Of a stretch of 64,000 bases of DNA, positions 14,194 to 27,488 are shown one piece after another. The stretch's first letter is position 1; each line of letters begins with the position of its first letter. Location: the NCBI GenBank assembly GCA_000499405.2, contig HG738137.1, positions 17,196,581-17,260,580 on the forward strand. The letters run 5' to 3'. The notes under the pieces were generated by a model. It did no database searches. It was not told the DNA's origin and was given only the letters and a program-made list of their open reading frames with translations. The translations under genes were made by a program, and so were the position numbers. This DNA comes from Onchocerca volvulus. Lineage: Eukaryota; Nematoda; Chromadorea; Rhabditida; Onchocercidae.

Positions 14194-17100
14194 TTTTATT
14201 TCTCATTCAACTTTTTTTTTCCTTCTCTCTCTTTTTCTCTTGCAATTTATTTCTTTTTGCACCATGTTAAAAGATGTAAGATGCCATTTTGAAAGTACAA
14301 GTATTTTAAATACTTTAAAAGTATTCCTTGAATATTTTTATTTTGTTTACTGAATTATATAATTAACCATTCATTGACTGATTTTATATTTTCATGATTT
14401 CTAACGGATTTTCTTTTTCTTTTTTTATTCACTTATTTACCATATGACTTCTGGTCTTTGCTTCACGTTTACTGTATTTTCAAGTTTCAATTGTTTCATT
14501 TCTATTAAAGTTACTTAAAGCTTTGTTTGGAAGATTATATGAATGATGCAATAATGACTTTCGAATTTTGAAGAAATGAAAATAATAATTTTAATTGAAC
14601 TAATTTAATTAACATTTTATTAATCCTTTCAAGTTTTTCATCCCGAAATGATTTTTTATTTAAGATAATGTTTAATCTTTGATTTATATTTTTACTATAT
14701 AAATGAATCAATTTTTTTTTGAAGAAAAAATGATACTTAAAACAAACTTTGTTACAAACTAAAAAAAAAAAAACCTCTAATTTTTTAGTTTCTCATGAGT
14801 TTTTAATATCAAATCAAACATCACTGTAATTATTTTATGATTCTTTTAGTTTTTGTATGTTAACTTAGATAACAATCCTATTTAATTAAAAAGTCTACCT
14901 GTAAAAACAATAATATTTTAATAATCGATCTTAATTCTTAATAGTAATTAACTACAAAAATGACTGATAAAGATTTAATAACTGTAAAGTGCTGCCAGGA
15001 AGAGAACTGCTGTGGAAATTATGATAATAAGTGATAAACTTATCATTTTGGAGAATTGTTTAGCAAAGTAATTAATGTAAATATATTCTATTATACAATA
15101 TATATATATATATATATATATGTACATAATGATGACTGCATCTCATTTTGTCAATAATATTGAATATTGATTGATTTACTTTATAATTTTTAAAGTGATA
15201 TTTAATTTGTTTGTCTAATCATCTAAACAATGAAAGTCTGTTCAAGAACTGTTACTACATGTTTCTTGAAATCATCAATTCATAAAATTTTTATTCTTTT
15301 TCTGACTTTTTCTTCACCTTCTTTTTTCATCCTCTTGTTAATTATTTACTGTCTTTTAATGAAGCAATGAAAAAAGTGGGTTTATATAAAACTGTAAATG
15401 ATAAAAAAATTCAAATTTTCCGAAAATTGGAAACAGATTTGAAACTATCAAATTGCTGAACAACAAACCTAAAATTTTTTGTGATCAGAAACATATCAAA
15501 TTTAGCCGAACAGAAGAATAAACTAGAAAAGTAAATAGATTTAATTATGGCAAATTTAAGAAACAAATTAAATTTGTTAAAACCAAAAATTAAGTGGAAA
15601 ATTGCTGAACATCAAGAAAACATATTCCGATTTTACAAAATATATGCATATATTAAATTTACCAAATGAAAAAATAGATTAATCAGTATAACAGAATAAA
15701 TAAATAGCATATATTTCTGAGATCATCTTAATTTTCATCATAATCTTACCATACTTTTCTACCTGTTTATTGTTTTTTCATCAACCATCAGCATATTTAT
15801 CATTATTTCTTTATTTGTATCAAAAATTATGGAAGTAATTCTAGGTTATTTTTATAAAATAATAACGAAAATTATGAAGTCTGATCGTTTAGCATATAAT
15901 TATAAAATTACAAGAAATATTGAAAAAATTTTGTTTCATTTATGTTAAAAATATCGATAACATAGAATCGTTTTCTGCACTGATAGTCATTCTATATTAT
16001 AAACCAAAATCCTGGCTTTAAAATTAGATATTAAAACTTCAATAATACTCGAAAAAATGGAATAAAATTTATTCCAAACATTTCGATTTAATGAAAAGTT
16101 AGTAAATATATTTTAATTATTTAGTCATTTTTTATGCAAATTAGTTTTGAAAGTTTTTTCTTTTTTTTTTTTTATGTTACTTTAAACAATCAAACAAAAA
16201 TTTCGCTTTGGATAATTAATTCAATAACGAGAAAATATCAAACTTAATACGAAAATAAGGCAAATATTGAAGTAAAGTAAGTAAAGTATATTTTTATTAT
16301 TCTAATATGTCATTAAATTGTAACGTAAATGAATTTTCTTAATAAATATGCAAGTAAGTTATCACTGAAATTTTTTAATTTTATTTAAAAAAAATTCTAG
16401 TACAATCATTCAAAAATTAGAACTGATTAATAATCATAATTCGTCAATATGACAAATAACTTATTAATTATCATCCCTTGACAGCATTCTAATTAGTTTC
16501 TAGATTTAATTACTTCCATTTTTTTGATCATTTATTCATTTCATTACCATTGTCATCAAAAACATTTTTTCTTTCACTGATATAACTGTAAAACTTTGAC
16601 CTCAAATTTAATTTATTTTATTATTGCATAAGAAAATAATTGATCTCATAAAACTTTTTTGTGCCTAAAATGTGAAGGAATGGAACAAAAAATATGAGGC
16701 AAATAAGGAGAATATTAGGCCAATTAGGCTGATTACTTAACGAGAGACAGTTTCACTAATCTGCGCGAATGGTGCATGCAATGTTATAACTTTTTTACTG
16801 TTCAATGTTTTCAACAAAATTTCAGCGTATGAATTATTATATAAAAATATAATTAATATAACCTGAACCTTACAATTTTAATTCTAAATTATCAATATTT
16901 TGTTAAATTTTAAATTTAGAATAATGAATCATAGGCTTTAAGAAACGATCATTCATCTTCTCTTTTCACTAATCACTGAATGATGATGACCGTCGAAAAC
17001 CTGTTTTCCACATCTTACCGTCCCAAAATTACTGCTAATTGGTATTTTCCAAGGTAAACTTCTAAACATAGAAGTATTGCCTATGCTAGCTGATGTTATT

Positions 17101-17373
17101 CAATTTATTTCTTCCATAAATTAATTACTGTTGCTGGAAAATTCCCAGCCATTTTCTATTGTTTACTAATTGTTGACTAATATTTGAATATTTCACCATT
17201 AATTTTGAACTATTAATGGAAACGTTGCCGCAAACTGAGCGAACATTTTTTTTTTTTAATTTGAACTTTATCATTCGAAATTTGCTTTAATTAACTTCTT
17301 GTTCATTGTTTGCATTTCAATTTCTTTGCTAAGCTTTGTTTTGTCAAATTGATAAGAAATTGATAAGACAGAT
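14194..17373. other. AT-rich intergenic DNA between NHR and the proline-rich/astacin gene
   Basis: No exon was recognised. There is a TA dinucleotide run near 15100-15120 and assorted short AT-rich repeats. Base composition becomes slightly less AT-rich near 16730-17230, immediately upstream of the secreted proline-rich start, which may be the promoter region. Confidence 0.55.
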
Positions 17374-19613
17374 ATGCTGCTTATTTTAATTACTTTAATT
17401 GAAATATTTCAACAAATAATTTGCAAGCCGCAAATGAGCATGCAGCATGCATCATTTCATCATTCATTGCTACATTATGCAAACAATAGACCTGAATTAA
17501 ACGATCGGTTGCTTTCAAAAATGTCACCATCACTTCCACTAGCACCACCACCTCCACCGCCATTACCGTTATTACTACCACCATTACCGTTATTACGAAT
17601 GCCACCACCGCTTCCACCACTACCGCATCCACCACCCGCACCGCGACTACCGTTTTTACCACCGTTACGACCACCGGCATTGCCGCCACTGCAACCGGCA
17701 TCACCGCAACCGCCACCACCACTGCTACTACCACCATTACCGCCACCACCAGAATTTCCGCCATTACCACCGCCACCGCCACCATTACCTCCGCAATCCG
17801 CTTTTCTATCCTTATCATTCCTGAATATTGATGATATTCCCTTTCTGATGGAGCGTTTTGCTCCAACTCCATTTGACCATATACCATCGGATGTGTTTCA
17901 GCGAATACAAATGTTCTGTTATAGGTATCCGGCATACAGTAAGTGCAGGTTAAATTTTAATATTATCAAATTTTTGAAATAGCATGTAGTATTTAGCAAT
18001 AACTAAACATTGCATTCCAATATTATTGATATCAGAAATATTTTTTATTCAAAAATTTTCATCAAAAAATCAATAAAAAAACTTTGATTAGTTTAGGAAA
18101 AAAGAATGGATGGCACTTCAAACGATCGCTCTTCCCATACAAGAGGTAAGATTTAAATGTTTAATTAGCAATAAATGGTGCAATATTTTTATAGTAATAT
18201 ATAAATATTATAAGAAATTATGAAATAAAAATTTCGAATGTATTTGTTTTCAAAGACAAGCAAAAAAAAAGAAAGAAGCATAAGTTAAAGAGAAATGTGA
18301 ATTTTAAAGAGCATCAAAAAATTCAAAATCTTTAGAAAGTTTTTTTTTTTTTCAAAATTTTCGTGAATGTTAAACAATTGTTTTTGCTTAATTTTTAAAT
18401 AAATCTCTTGAAATTGTTTCAGTTTTTTCGATTTATAGAATACGAATCATTTTCCATCTGCATCAGAAGTATCCCAAATCGACGTACTTGATAATGTTCC
18501 GAAGAGTCTGATTATTGATGCTCCACAGTTTGCATTCCAGGAATTGAAAAAAGAGGATCGAGAAATACTCCTAGTATGAGTAGGATTAATTTGTTTTAAC
18601 TGAATTATTAATATTACTGTATGTATTGGATATAAGCATGTAAATCAACTTTATTGCAATCATTTTAATAAATTGATATTTTTTGATTTTAATTTCCAAC
18701 AAACACTTCTTGATTTCTTGATTCTTATACATTCCTTTAGATATTTTAATTTTGCTTATCAGAATATCAGAAATTTTGAATTATTCTTAAAAGTCAAGAT
18801 CTTTCTTTGATGAATAATATCATGTCAATATTTCAGAATAAGTTTTTTAAAATATAAGTCTAGAAATGGGATCAATAAAAATGAGAAATTTTTAGAAGAC
18901 ATGCTTGCATCAGGTAAAATGTTCACAACAAGAAGAAAAATCGACAATAAAACGTCAACAAATTGCTAATCTTGAAATGGATCTTGCAAAAAAGTTCATT
19001 ATCTTTCTTCCTTCTTTTCAAAACAATGATTGTAGGCTCATTTAATTCTTGAAAATTTCAAACCAAATTTTAGCCAATAAATTGCAAAATCAAAATGCGG
19101 CCATAATCCGTTCGCATATGATGCGATATTTAAGCATTGTGCTTAATAAGTAATAAAAAAATTTCCTTTTCTGATAAATTCATTTAAATGCATGATAATA
19201 ACAACGGTTGAGGCAAGATTAAAAAACCAGTGTATCGTGAAGGAGCTAAAATGATTGAAATGTTTGATTGATCATACACCGACTGATCAATCAATTTGGT
19301 TGATCAATCAAACTTTTGATGATCAATCGATGATCAATTAAACTTTTGGAGTATTATGTTTTGAGGTGTAAGCATCATATAGCATACTTAATAATTCTTT
19401 CAAATAAACTTATTTTTCATGAAAATGGGACAAAATATGGCTTCTTTTGACTGAGGAAGTTTATTTTAATGGATTATCGCTGATGAGTTATGCAAATTTT
19501 TAAGAGTTTCCATGAAAAGTATCGATAAGTTGGAAGATGACATTGAATTAAGACTTATGCGAATACAACAAGTGAAGAATTCGCTGTTACAATTTGCTGG
19601 CATCGCTAATTCG
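17374..19613 (+). CDS. secreted proline-rich protein with helical C-terminal part (possible N-terminus of the downstream astacin)
   Basis: Exon 1 (17374-17948) starts with a good signal peptide (MLLILITLIEIF..., cleavage near residue 18-20). Residues ~50-145 are almost entirely Pro, Leu and Pro-Pro runs encoded by CCA/CCG/TTA codons, a GC-rich island in AT-rich DNA. It ends in a short Cys-containing motif, CYRYPAYSKC. Phase-compatible further exons: 18097-18145, 18439-18573, 18896-19031, 19074-19149, 19505-19613. They are rich in Glu, Lys and Gln and should be helical or coiled; the last reads MKSIDKLEDDIELRLM. The final donor (phase 0) matches the phase-0 acceptor of the astacin exon at 19875, so the six exons may be the N-terminal ~360 residues of that protease. 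Without that splice the frame stops at TGA 19656-19658. Exon 1 is secure; exons 4-5 are the weakest. No family is recognised for this part. Confidence 0.55.
19259..19345. repeat. clustered TGATCAATC inverted/direct motifs
   Basis: Within an intron, GTTTGATTGATCA and its complement occur about 30 bp apart. Further TGATCAATC copies follow, including GATGATCAATCGATGATCAA. The cluster can fold into several alternative stems. It looks like a small local expansion; function unknown. Confidence 0.6.
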
Positions 19614-19874
19614 GTTTATTTACATAACGAATTTCATTATTTAATTCTAATTTCCTGAGCAATATAAAAATTTTTTTTTGATTACCAAAATTTAAAACAC
19701 ACAATAAAACTTTAGTCTATTAAGATAATACCATATTTACTTTTGTAATTAATTTTAATATTATTGAAATATTTCATTTCAATTACCAATTAAGATTTCG
19801 AAATCATGAAATGCTACCTTTAAATTCTTTAAACAATATCTATTTTTGATAAAAACTTTGCATTGATATTTCAG

Positions 19875-22300
19875 GTGGTACCTGCAGATGATGGAACTTT
19901 TCAAGATGATATACTATTAACTGTACAACAATCCAATCAATTAATTAATTCAATCAATAATCCAGAAATACGAAAAAAACGACAATCATTATTTTTGGAT
20001 GATTTACCGAATGAAAAATGGAATGTTACAGTACCGATTAAATATGTCTTAGATTCATCTCTTGGTTGGTAAATAATCAAATTTATCGAAATTTTGATGA
20101 AAGGATTTCATTAATTCTTCCTTTTTCTTCCAAATATATTTTATTTTCTAACATGATTAAGCATATAAAAGAAATGAAATACAATAAAATAAAATAAATG
20201 AAATAAAATAAAATGTATGCAAATTCAGCAATAATAGAATAAAATATCGCAAAATTATAATACATTTCAGTTTTCCCATTTATTGCTTCATCTTATCTTA
20301 TCAAGTATTTTATTTTATTCATTGCTTCAAACTTAAAAAGATTTTTGATAAAAAAAATATTACAGATTTAAATGATGAAGAGTTAGTAATGAAAGCATTG
20401 AATGAAATTGAATCACAAACATGTATAAAATTTGAACTTGCTAGAATACAACCGAATGAATCACATTTATTTTATGTAAAAATTTTCGAATCTGACCTGT
20501 AAGTACTTTTCTTTTTTTTTTTTAAATTATAGATCAGATCTTTTGATTATTTTTTTCAACTTACAGATCGAATCCTTTGATAATGCTAATTTTTTTAAAT
20601 TATAGATCAAATCTTCCGATATCTTTTGATAAAATTATTTAATTCAGTTATGATATATTTAAGTATAAATAAGAAAATTATTTAGTTGTGGGTTGAGCTA
20701 TATTGGTCGAGTAGAAGATGTTAATCCAATCTATCTAAGTTTCACTTGTAATGAGGTAAACATTCATATAAATGATGTTTATCATAAATATATTGATTGC
20801 TCAAAAAAGAAGAAAAATCAATCTCTATAATAAATATATTTTAATTTGTATTTCGTTTAAAAAATTTTCTCATAACAATTGATTGCTTTCAATCGCAAAT
20901 AAATTTGATTAAATGTTACATTTCATGAAAATTGGTTCTAATCAACATGATTGTTTCAAATTTACTTGTAAGAAAAACCATAAATAAGAAACTGAAATAC
21001 AATAGTGGCATATAAAAAGCTTGAGTTTATGGTAATTACTTAAGGATAAAATTAATTTTTGTTCAAAAGTATGAATCGATTTTTATGACAATATCTAAGT
21101 ATGGTTTTTTTTTTAAAATTTAGAATTCTAAGTTAGCTAATAGAATTAGGTGAATGATAAAAAGTTTACGTATAATAAATACTTTTTTTTGTTTGAACGA
21201 ATTATTCTTATTTCTAATCAGTTTGTTGTTTTTCAAACGAAAATATTAATCAACTTTTCAATAACTCATGCAAAAGTAATGCTTGATCTCTTAACAGAGT
21301 TAATAAAAATTACTCATTATATTCAATGTTTTATATTTAATTATCAAAATTTGTTAATTAATATGTTTTTAGACTATTGGCTTAATTATTCATGAAACGT
21401 TACATGCATTAGGCGTAAATCATCAACAATTACGTTCTGATCGTGATGATTATCTTACTGTTAATTGGGAAAATATCAATCCAAAATTATACGACTATTT
21501 TGCTGTATCTGATTCGAAGAAATTTACAAGGTTAAATTGTTTCATTTTTATAAAACTAAATAATAAAGCAAGGGAAATGAAATATTTAAATTGAAAATAT
21601 TTTTAAATTTATAATAAATTACAAGATTACTGTAGGAATTAAAAGTTACAGTTATGGTGTGAGCTACGATTACTACAGTATCATGCATTATGGACCATAT
21701 ATTGGAGCAATTGATTCAAAAAAACCAACAATAATACCGAAATATCAACGTGAACGATTTCTTAAAGTAAGTAAATACTACCAAAAAAAAAAACATTAAA
21801 ATTTTTTGTTAAAATTTGAACAAATTTAAATTAATAAATTTGAATTTATTAAGTTAATAAATGTAAATTTTTTTAAAGTTATTCTTCAAAATTATTTAAG
21901 GTCATGGGTCAACGAAAAGCTTTAAGTGACAAAGATGTTGAATTACTTACAGCTATGTATTGTAGTAAAGGTAAATTCAGAATATTTCACAGCAAAAATT
22001 TTCAAATTTTTTTTTATTATTTCAACTTTACCAAGATGATAATTATCGTTAAAAATTAGAAAAAATTTTGGAATATATGGGATTATAAATTTAAATAATC
22101 AATATTCATTTATAAAATAACTATGATCCTAATCAGTAATTAATAAGATATCTAAGAACCGAAGAAATCAAATATTTCATAAAATTATTTCAGGATGCAC
22201 TGATGCAAACGTTTACTGTGGTTTTTGGGCATTGAAACAGCTATGTACTCGTAATATTTGGATGAGCGAAAATTGTCGCAAATCTTGTGGCTTATGTTAA
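19875..22300 (+). CDS. astacin (M12A) zinc metalloprotease with C-terminal ShKT domain
   Basis: Secreted endopeptidase of the nematode NAS type. Exons: 19875-20064, 20366-20498, 20686-20755, 21373-21530, 21652-21766, 21901-21970, 22194-22300; they encode 280 residues in consistent phase to TAA 22298-22300. The first exon has no start codon, so the signal peptide must come from upstream, plausibly the 17374-19613 exons. Pro-region: FQDD (residues 9-12), a variant of the FxGD aspartate switch that caps the zinc, then a furin-like RKKR at 33-36. Catalytic domain: TCIKF, LCGLSYIGR, zinc motif HETLHALGVNH (138-148), RSDRD, and Met-turn SIMHY (193-197). The Glu that usually follows the third zinc His is Gln here (HQQ). 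Residues ~247-280 form a ShKT domain with six cysteines ending CRKSCGLC. The acceptor before SYGVSYDYYS could be 6 bp further upstream. Likely roles (moulting, cuticle or host tissue digestion) are family inference only. Confidence 0.9.
20510..20625. repeat. three diverged tandem copies in astacin intron 2
   Basis: The motif AGATCAGATCTTTTGAT recurs at about 20531, 20565 and 20604 with substitutions. Each copy is preceded by a T-rich stretch ending in AG, so the intron carries several pseudo-acceptors before the true one at 20685. Confidence 0.6.
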
Positions 22301-24623
22301 TTACTAATTAACATTTCGATCGAGCAAAATTTAAGTTTTAAGAATTCACCATCTAAGACAAAGTAAATATTTACTTTAGCTTTAATTTTTAGTCTAATCA
22401 TTATTCTCTAAATTTTATCATATCATTCGAAAAAAAAAAAGAGTTTTATGTATTTCTAGAAATTGCTACCACATCTTCATTAATTGAATAAAGCATAAAA
22501 TATGCTTTAATATTATTTTCAGGGAATAAAGTAAAATAAATTTGAAAATAGTTATAATTTATGTGTGCTTCAAATTATAAATAGCTGAGAAAATTTTCCT
22601 GTATTCATAGTAGAATTGTATTATGAAATATAGAAATTAAATAATAATTTTAAAAAATGGGAAACTTCCATTTTTGAAAATTTCTAAATAATTCTTATAT
22701 ATATATTCGTTTTGTTTTTCTGGCAGCTATTTATAAGTTTATCAATGAAAATTTGCATTTTTTTTAGATGATTGATTTGAATTTGTTTGTAAAAATAATT
22801 GCTATACTATTTGCCACTTTACAATCTTTGCTTTTTTTTATCATCTATTTCTGTATTTATTCAATAAATATTCATCGATTCTTCTTTTTACTACCAAATA
22901 TTTTGCTGAAAAATTCCAAGTTTAGAAACAAAACTTGATATAGTATAAAATAGGAAATTTATATTAATAGTATTGATCAAAAAACATGAATTTTCAATCA
23001 AAATTTTTGCACCGTCATTATTTCAAAGATGAGCGAATGATTGATTTTAAATCATTAAAAATAAAAAAAAAATTTTTGTTTTTCCAATCTTGCATATTTT
23101 TAATTCTCCTATTTTTATTAGTTGAAACATTCGCATTTGACTCTTTTTCGTCTTTGTAAAATAAGTCGTGATTGAAACAAATAAATTTTGCTATTCGTAG
23201 ATTTGTAATCAAATAAATAATTTTGTCATAAAAAAACAGCACAAAATAATTTCACAATATATGTTTTGTTGAAAAAATTGAACAAAATTTCGCTAATTGA
23301 CATCTTTGATTTGAATGAAAGAGTATGAAAGGCGAAATTTTCCTGTTTATGATCAGAGCAGTTTTTTTTTTTTTTTTTTTTTTTTTCAATTGAACAATTT
23401 TTGTTAAAATTGTTTAAATGAAAATCAATGGGTAGAAATGTAGCGTAATGTAAAATATGCGTAATATGAGGTCAAAGATCGAAAAGTTTGGATAGACAAA
23501 ATGACGAAACTTTCTCTAGTATGAAGTACTGGATAATAAATTTAAATTTTGTCACAAAATTACTTAAACGAAGACAGCAAAGATGCAAATTTAAGGAAAA
23601 TATGATGAGAAAAAAAAGAAAAGTGTAAATTGAAAAAACATTTTTTGTAATTAAAATAAGTTCTTTTTTAGTAACAAAATTAAAAAATTGCTTTAACAAC
23701 GATAGTTTAAAGATAATTGTAAAACATATTTTTGCTATTTTTAGCTAAACAAAATATCTTAAAAAATTGATAAAAGGAAATAAAATAATTCATTACAGTT
23801 TACTCTTTCCCAATATTATTATTGTTATCGAGAAAACGATGATATCTCATACAATAACTATAAATTTTTGAAATAATTTGAAGTAAAAAATAATTCATTT
23901 TCAAATATTCGATACTTAAATTTTTATTGCAATTGCTAATTACTTATTACGACATTAAAAGTATTTTTAATACTTTATAATATTTTTTACATAATAAATT
24001 TTATTGTTAAAATTTTACTGTTAATTACAATTACAATACAAAGTGTTTTTAATAGTTCATAGTACTTTTTTTAAAGAAATGAATTTTATTATAAAAATTT
24101 CTTAACATTTACTGTTAATCTAAGATGCAGGCAATTTTTAATGTTCATATTTAGCAAATTCTAAAACTTTTAAAGATGAGCGTTTAAACAAAGTAATTTC
24201 AAGGTTGAAATTTCGAAAAATTAAATTCAAAAAAATTTGTCAATTTTTCTTCTTTCACAAATACTTATTGCAGTACTAAATTTTAATTTTTTTTAGTATT
24301 GAAAAATATTCATATATATTATTGTAAATTCATTGTTCCTTTTTTTTCTTCGATTTAATTATGTAATTCGATATTGACAATATCTGATGAATTTTTGATC
24401 ATTAATCTAGAAAAAAAAAAAGCAATTTAATTAGATTCTTTCGGTAAATCAGTCCGATATGTGCAAACATTCATTTACTCCGTAATGTAAATGTAATGGT
24501 TAACCTTGGAATACATTGTTCCACAAAATTTTTTTGTGTATAAAACAATTTAAATTAGATTAGATTTTTCTTTTTTGTTCTTTTTTTTTTTTTTTTTTTT
24601 GCAAATCATATGTGAACGCGACA

Positions 24624-24855
24624 AAATGTTTGCTGAAAACGAAATTTTATATTTAAGTTTAAATTTAAGTCTTTTAAATCTTTTATAAGTTACATATTTT
24701 TAAATGATTGATGGGATTAGACAGAATTCTTTTTCTTTTTATATGTATTCAATAGAATGTTTGCTGAAAAAAAGAAACTTTATATTTTAATTTAAATTCA
24801 AATCTTTTATAAATTATATTATTAATTTTTTTTTTTGGACGATTGATCAAATTAA
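24624..24855. repeat. diverged tandem duplication (~130 bp period)
   Basis: The phrase AATGTTTGCTGAAAA followed by TTTATATTT...TCTTTTATAA and then GATTGAT(G/C) appears at 24624-24725 and again at 24757-24855. Substitutions and small gaps separate the copies. No coding frame is shared. Confidence 0.6.
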
Positions 24856-26443
24856 AATGTATGTTTCAAACATCTATAATTATCCTATTTTATCATTTTA
24901 TTGCAGTAATTACGAAATAATAAAAGAAAAAAAACATTATATCGAAAATCTTAAACAATGAATTAATAAATACTAATAATTTTTAGCTACTAAACATTTA
25001 AATTATGTTCAGTTTGATTGATTGATTTTTGAATTAAATAAAATGGTTTAATGATTGATAATGGGGTTTTAGACAACACTGAAGGTTATTTTTCTTTGAA
25101 ATTACTTCATTCAAATCGATTTGCAGAAAAAATTGCTAATTTGGAAAGAAAAAAATTACAAGATTGAATAGAAGGAAGTTAATTTTACCTGGAACAAGTT
25201 AGGTTGTCTTTCATTCCGGAATTTTTGCTTTGTAAATTTTACAATCTTTTGTTTGAATTCAATTTTCTGTTTACTTAACACATTTCTATTAGTTTTAACG
25301 ACACTTGTTGCATTAGTATTTGCAAGCAATAAACTTTCAGTAATAATACACTAAAATACATTTATTTTTATCATAAATCCATCCTATTTGTATTTTTTTA
25401 TACTAAATATTTGAAAATTTCAAAATATTTTTATCTTTTTTCATTTCAAAAAAAAAAAAAGAAGAGAAATTGCATGAAAGAAAGAAAATTGAAGCAATAG
25501 ATAAAAGTAATGCATCATTCAATTAAATTTTTCAATTTTTCTTCAAATTTTTGATTATTTGGTATTTTTGAACCATCAAATTTTTGCTTACTTTACCTTT
25601 TTGAAATGACTGATTTTTGAAGCTTTGTTTTTGCACGATCAATTTTTTGACTATTTTATGTCCGACCAATTTTTTGATTATTTTTCAATTTTTGTGTAAT
25701 CAATATAAGAGCTTATCATTCTTTTGTTCCTTTAGCGATCAAATTAGTTTCTATATAAATAATTTTATTGCAAGCTTCTTAACATTTTCTTTGCTGACGC
25801 ATTTTTGCATTTCATTTTTAATGTTGATTATTCTTTCTCGACTTTTTTCTGCATATTTCTATTATCACTCTTATCAAAGGTATTATCATCGAACATGGAT
25901 TATGTGATTATGATTCACCTTTGCCAAAGATAAATTCCTTTTTTTTTTTTTTTAAAAAATGAAATAAGATGAAAAATGAAAATGAAGTATTTTTTGAAAA
26001 TGACATAAGATGCAACTTTTATTCCAATTTATTTCAAAAGAAAAATTCATCAAAAAAATAATGTAATAGAAATTTGCTTTATCATGAATGACCATAAATT
26101 TGTTTTATTTTGACCGAATTTTGATAAATTTTGATTTCTTAATTTAAATGAAAATGTGAAAATACATTTATTAAAATATTTGAATCACATATATTACATT
26201 AAAGTTATCATTGAAAAAAAAATGAAAGTTATTACATAAGACAATGTTTGCTTTATTTGCAAATAATCGATAACTGATAATATATCAATATAATCAATTA
26301 TATCGCTAAAAAGTAACTAATTTGATCTATTTTATCGATGAATGATGGCATAAATTAAAATGCAAATTTAAAATTACTTAAATTTATTAACAACTGATTT
26401 AAGATAACTTTAATATATAACTAAACAATCAGTAGTATTGAAA

Positions 26444-26473
26444 GTATTATTATTATTTATTATTATTATTATC

Positions 26474-26569
<96 letters not shown>

Positions 26570-26570
26570 C
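26444..26570. repeat. (ATT)n microsatellite
   Basis: About 40 consecutive ATT triplets with one or two interruptions near the left end. The plus-strand poly-Tyr frame across it is an artefact. Confidence 0.95.
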
Positions 26571-27452
26571 ATTGTCGAAATTATTATAATATAACCCTGT
26601 GTTGTTATGTTATAAAAATATTATTATTATTATAAATTTGATTCATTCAACCATAAATAACAATAATTTCTACTAATTGTTAAAAACATTAAAAGCTAAT
26701 TAGCGAAATATTTTTAATATTGGATAAATATTAATAATAAGATCCAAAGTAATTGTTTGATAAATCCTTTTACAAACAAATCTAGGAGGAAATTTTAAAA
26801 TATTAAATGATTAAGAAGTAGTTGTAGGAAAGAATTGATGAAAGATAATCGAATTAATGATTAAAAATAGGATTTTATATCTTTAATAGCAGATATAAAA
26901 TTTCTTTTGAAATGTAATGAATAATTTTCTGACTGGTTTTATTCTCATAATAGATTGAAATTATGTATTCATTTCAAAAAATAATTATTGCAAATCTTTT
27001 GGGTTACATCATTTCGTAATTCGATAATCAAAATTACCGGTTAATTAGATCCGAAAATTAACCAAATCTTATTTGCTTGTTATTTAATGATTTCTTGCTT
27101 TTCATCATCTTCTTTTTCATACTTCTTCTAATCTTCTTTCTCTTTTTTTTTTTCTCCTTCAAAAGTTACACTATTAAAGTCAAGTTTTGTGTTATTTGAA
27201 GCAGAACTTATCTAAAATATCTTCGTTTCCTTTCGATTTATAGCTTTATTTAATCCATCAATTTCGTTTTAGCATTTGTAAAGCCTGTTTTCATTAATTC
27301 ATTCATCTATCATTAATTTTCTTATCATTTTCTATCATTTATTGTAGCTAAATATGATGCTATCACTTGATTATATGCTTTTTTTGCTTTCATTTTCTTC
27401 AAATTTTTTCATAGTTAAATATAAATTATTTGTTAAAAAAATGAAATTGAAT

Positions 27453-27488
27453 AATTTGGATTGAAAAATTTTTTTTTCAATCCAAATT
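27453..27488. repeat. 16-bp perfect hairpin
   Basis: The arm AATTTGGATTGAAAAA at 27453-27468 and its exact complement at 27473-27488 enclose a TTTT loop. It is intergenic with no gene nearby. Confidence 0.75.

Noticed and set aside
17390..17935. 181-codon minus-strand open frame, Val/Ala-rich
   Set aside because: It is the antisense shadow of the proline-rich exon: CCA/CCG/TTA triplets read as valine-rich on the other strand. The plus strand has the signal peptide and compatible splice sites.
26438..26635. Poly-Tyr open frame
   Set aside because: It is simply the ATT microsatellite translated.
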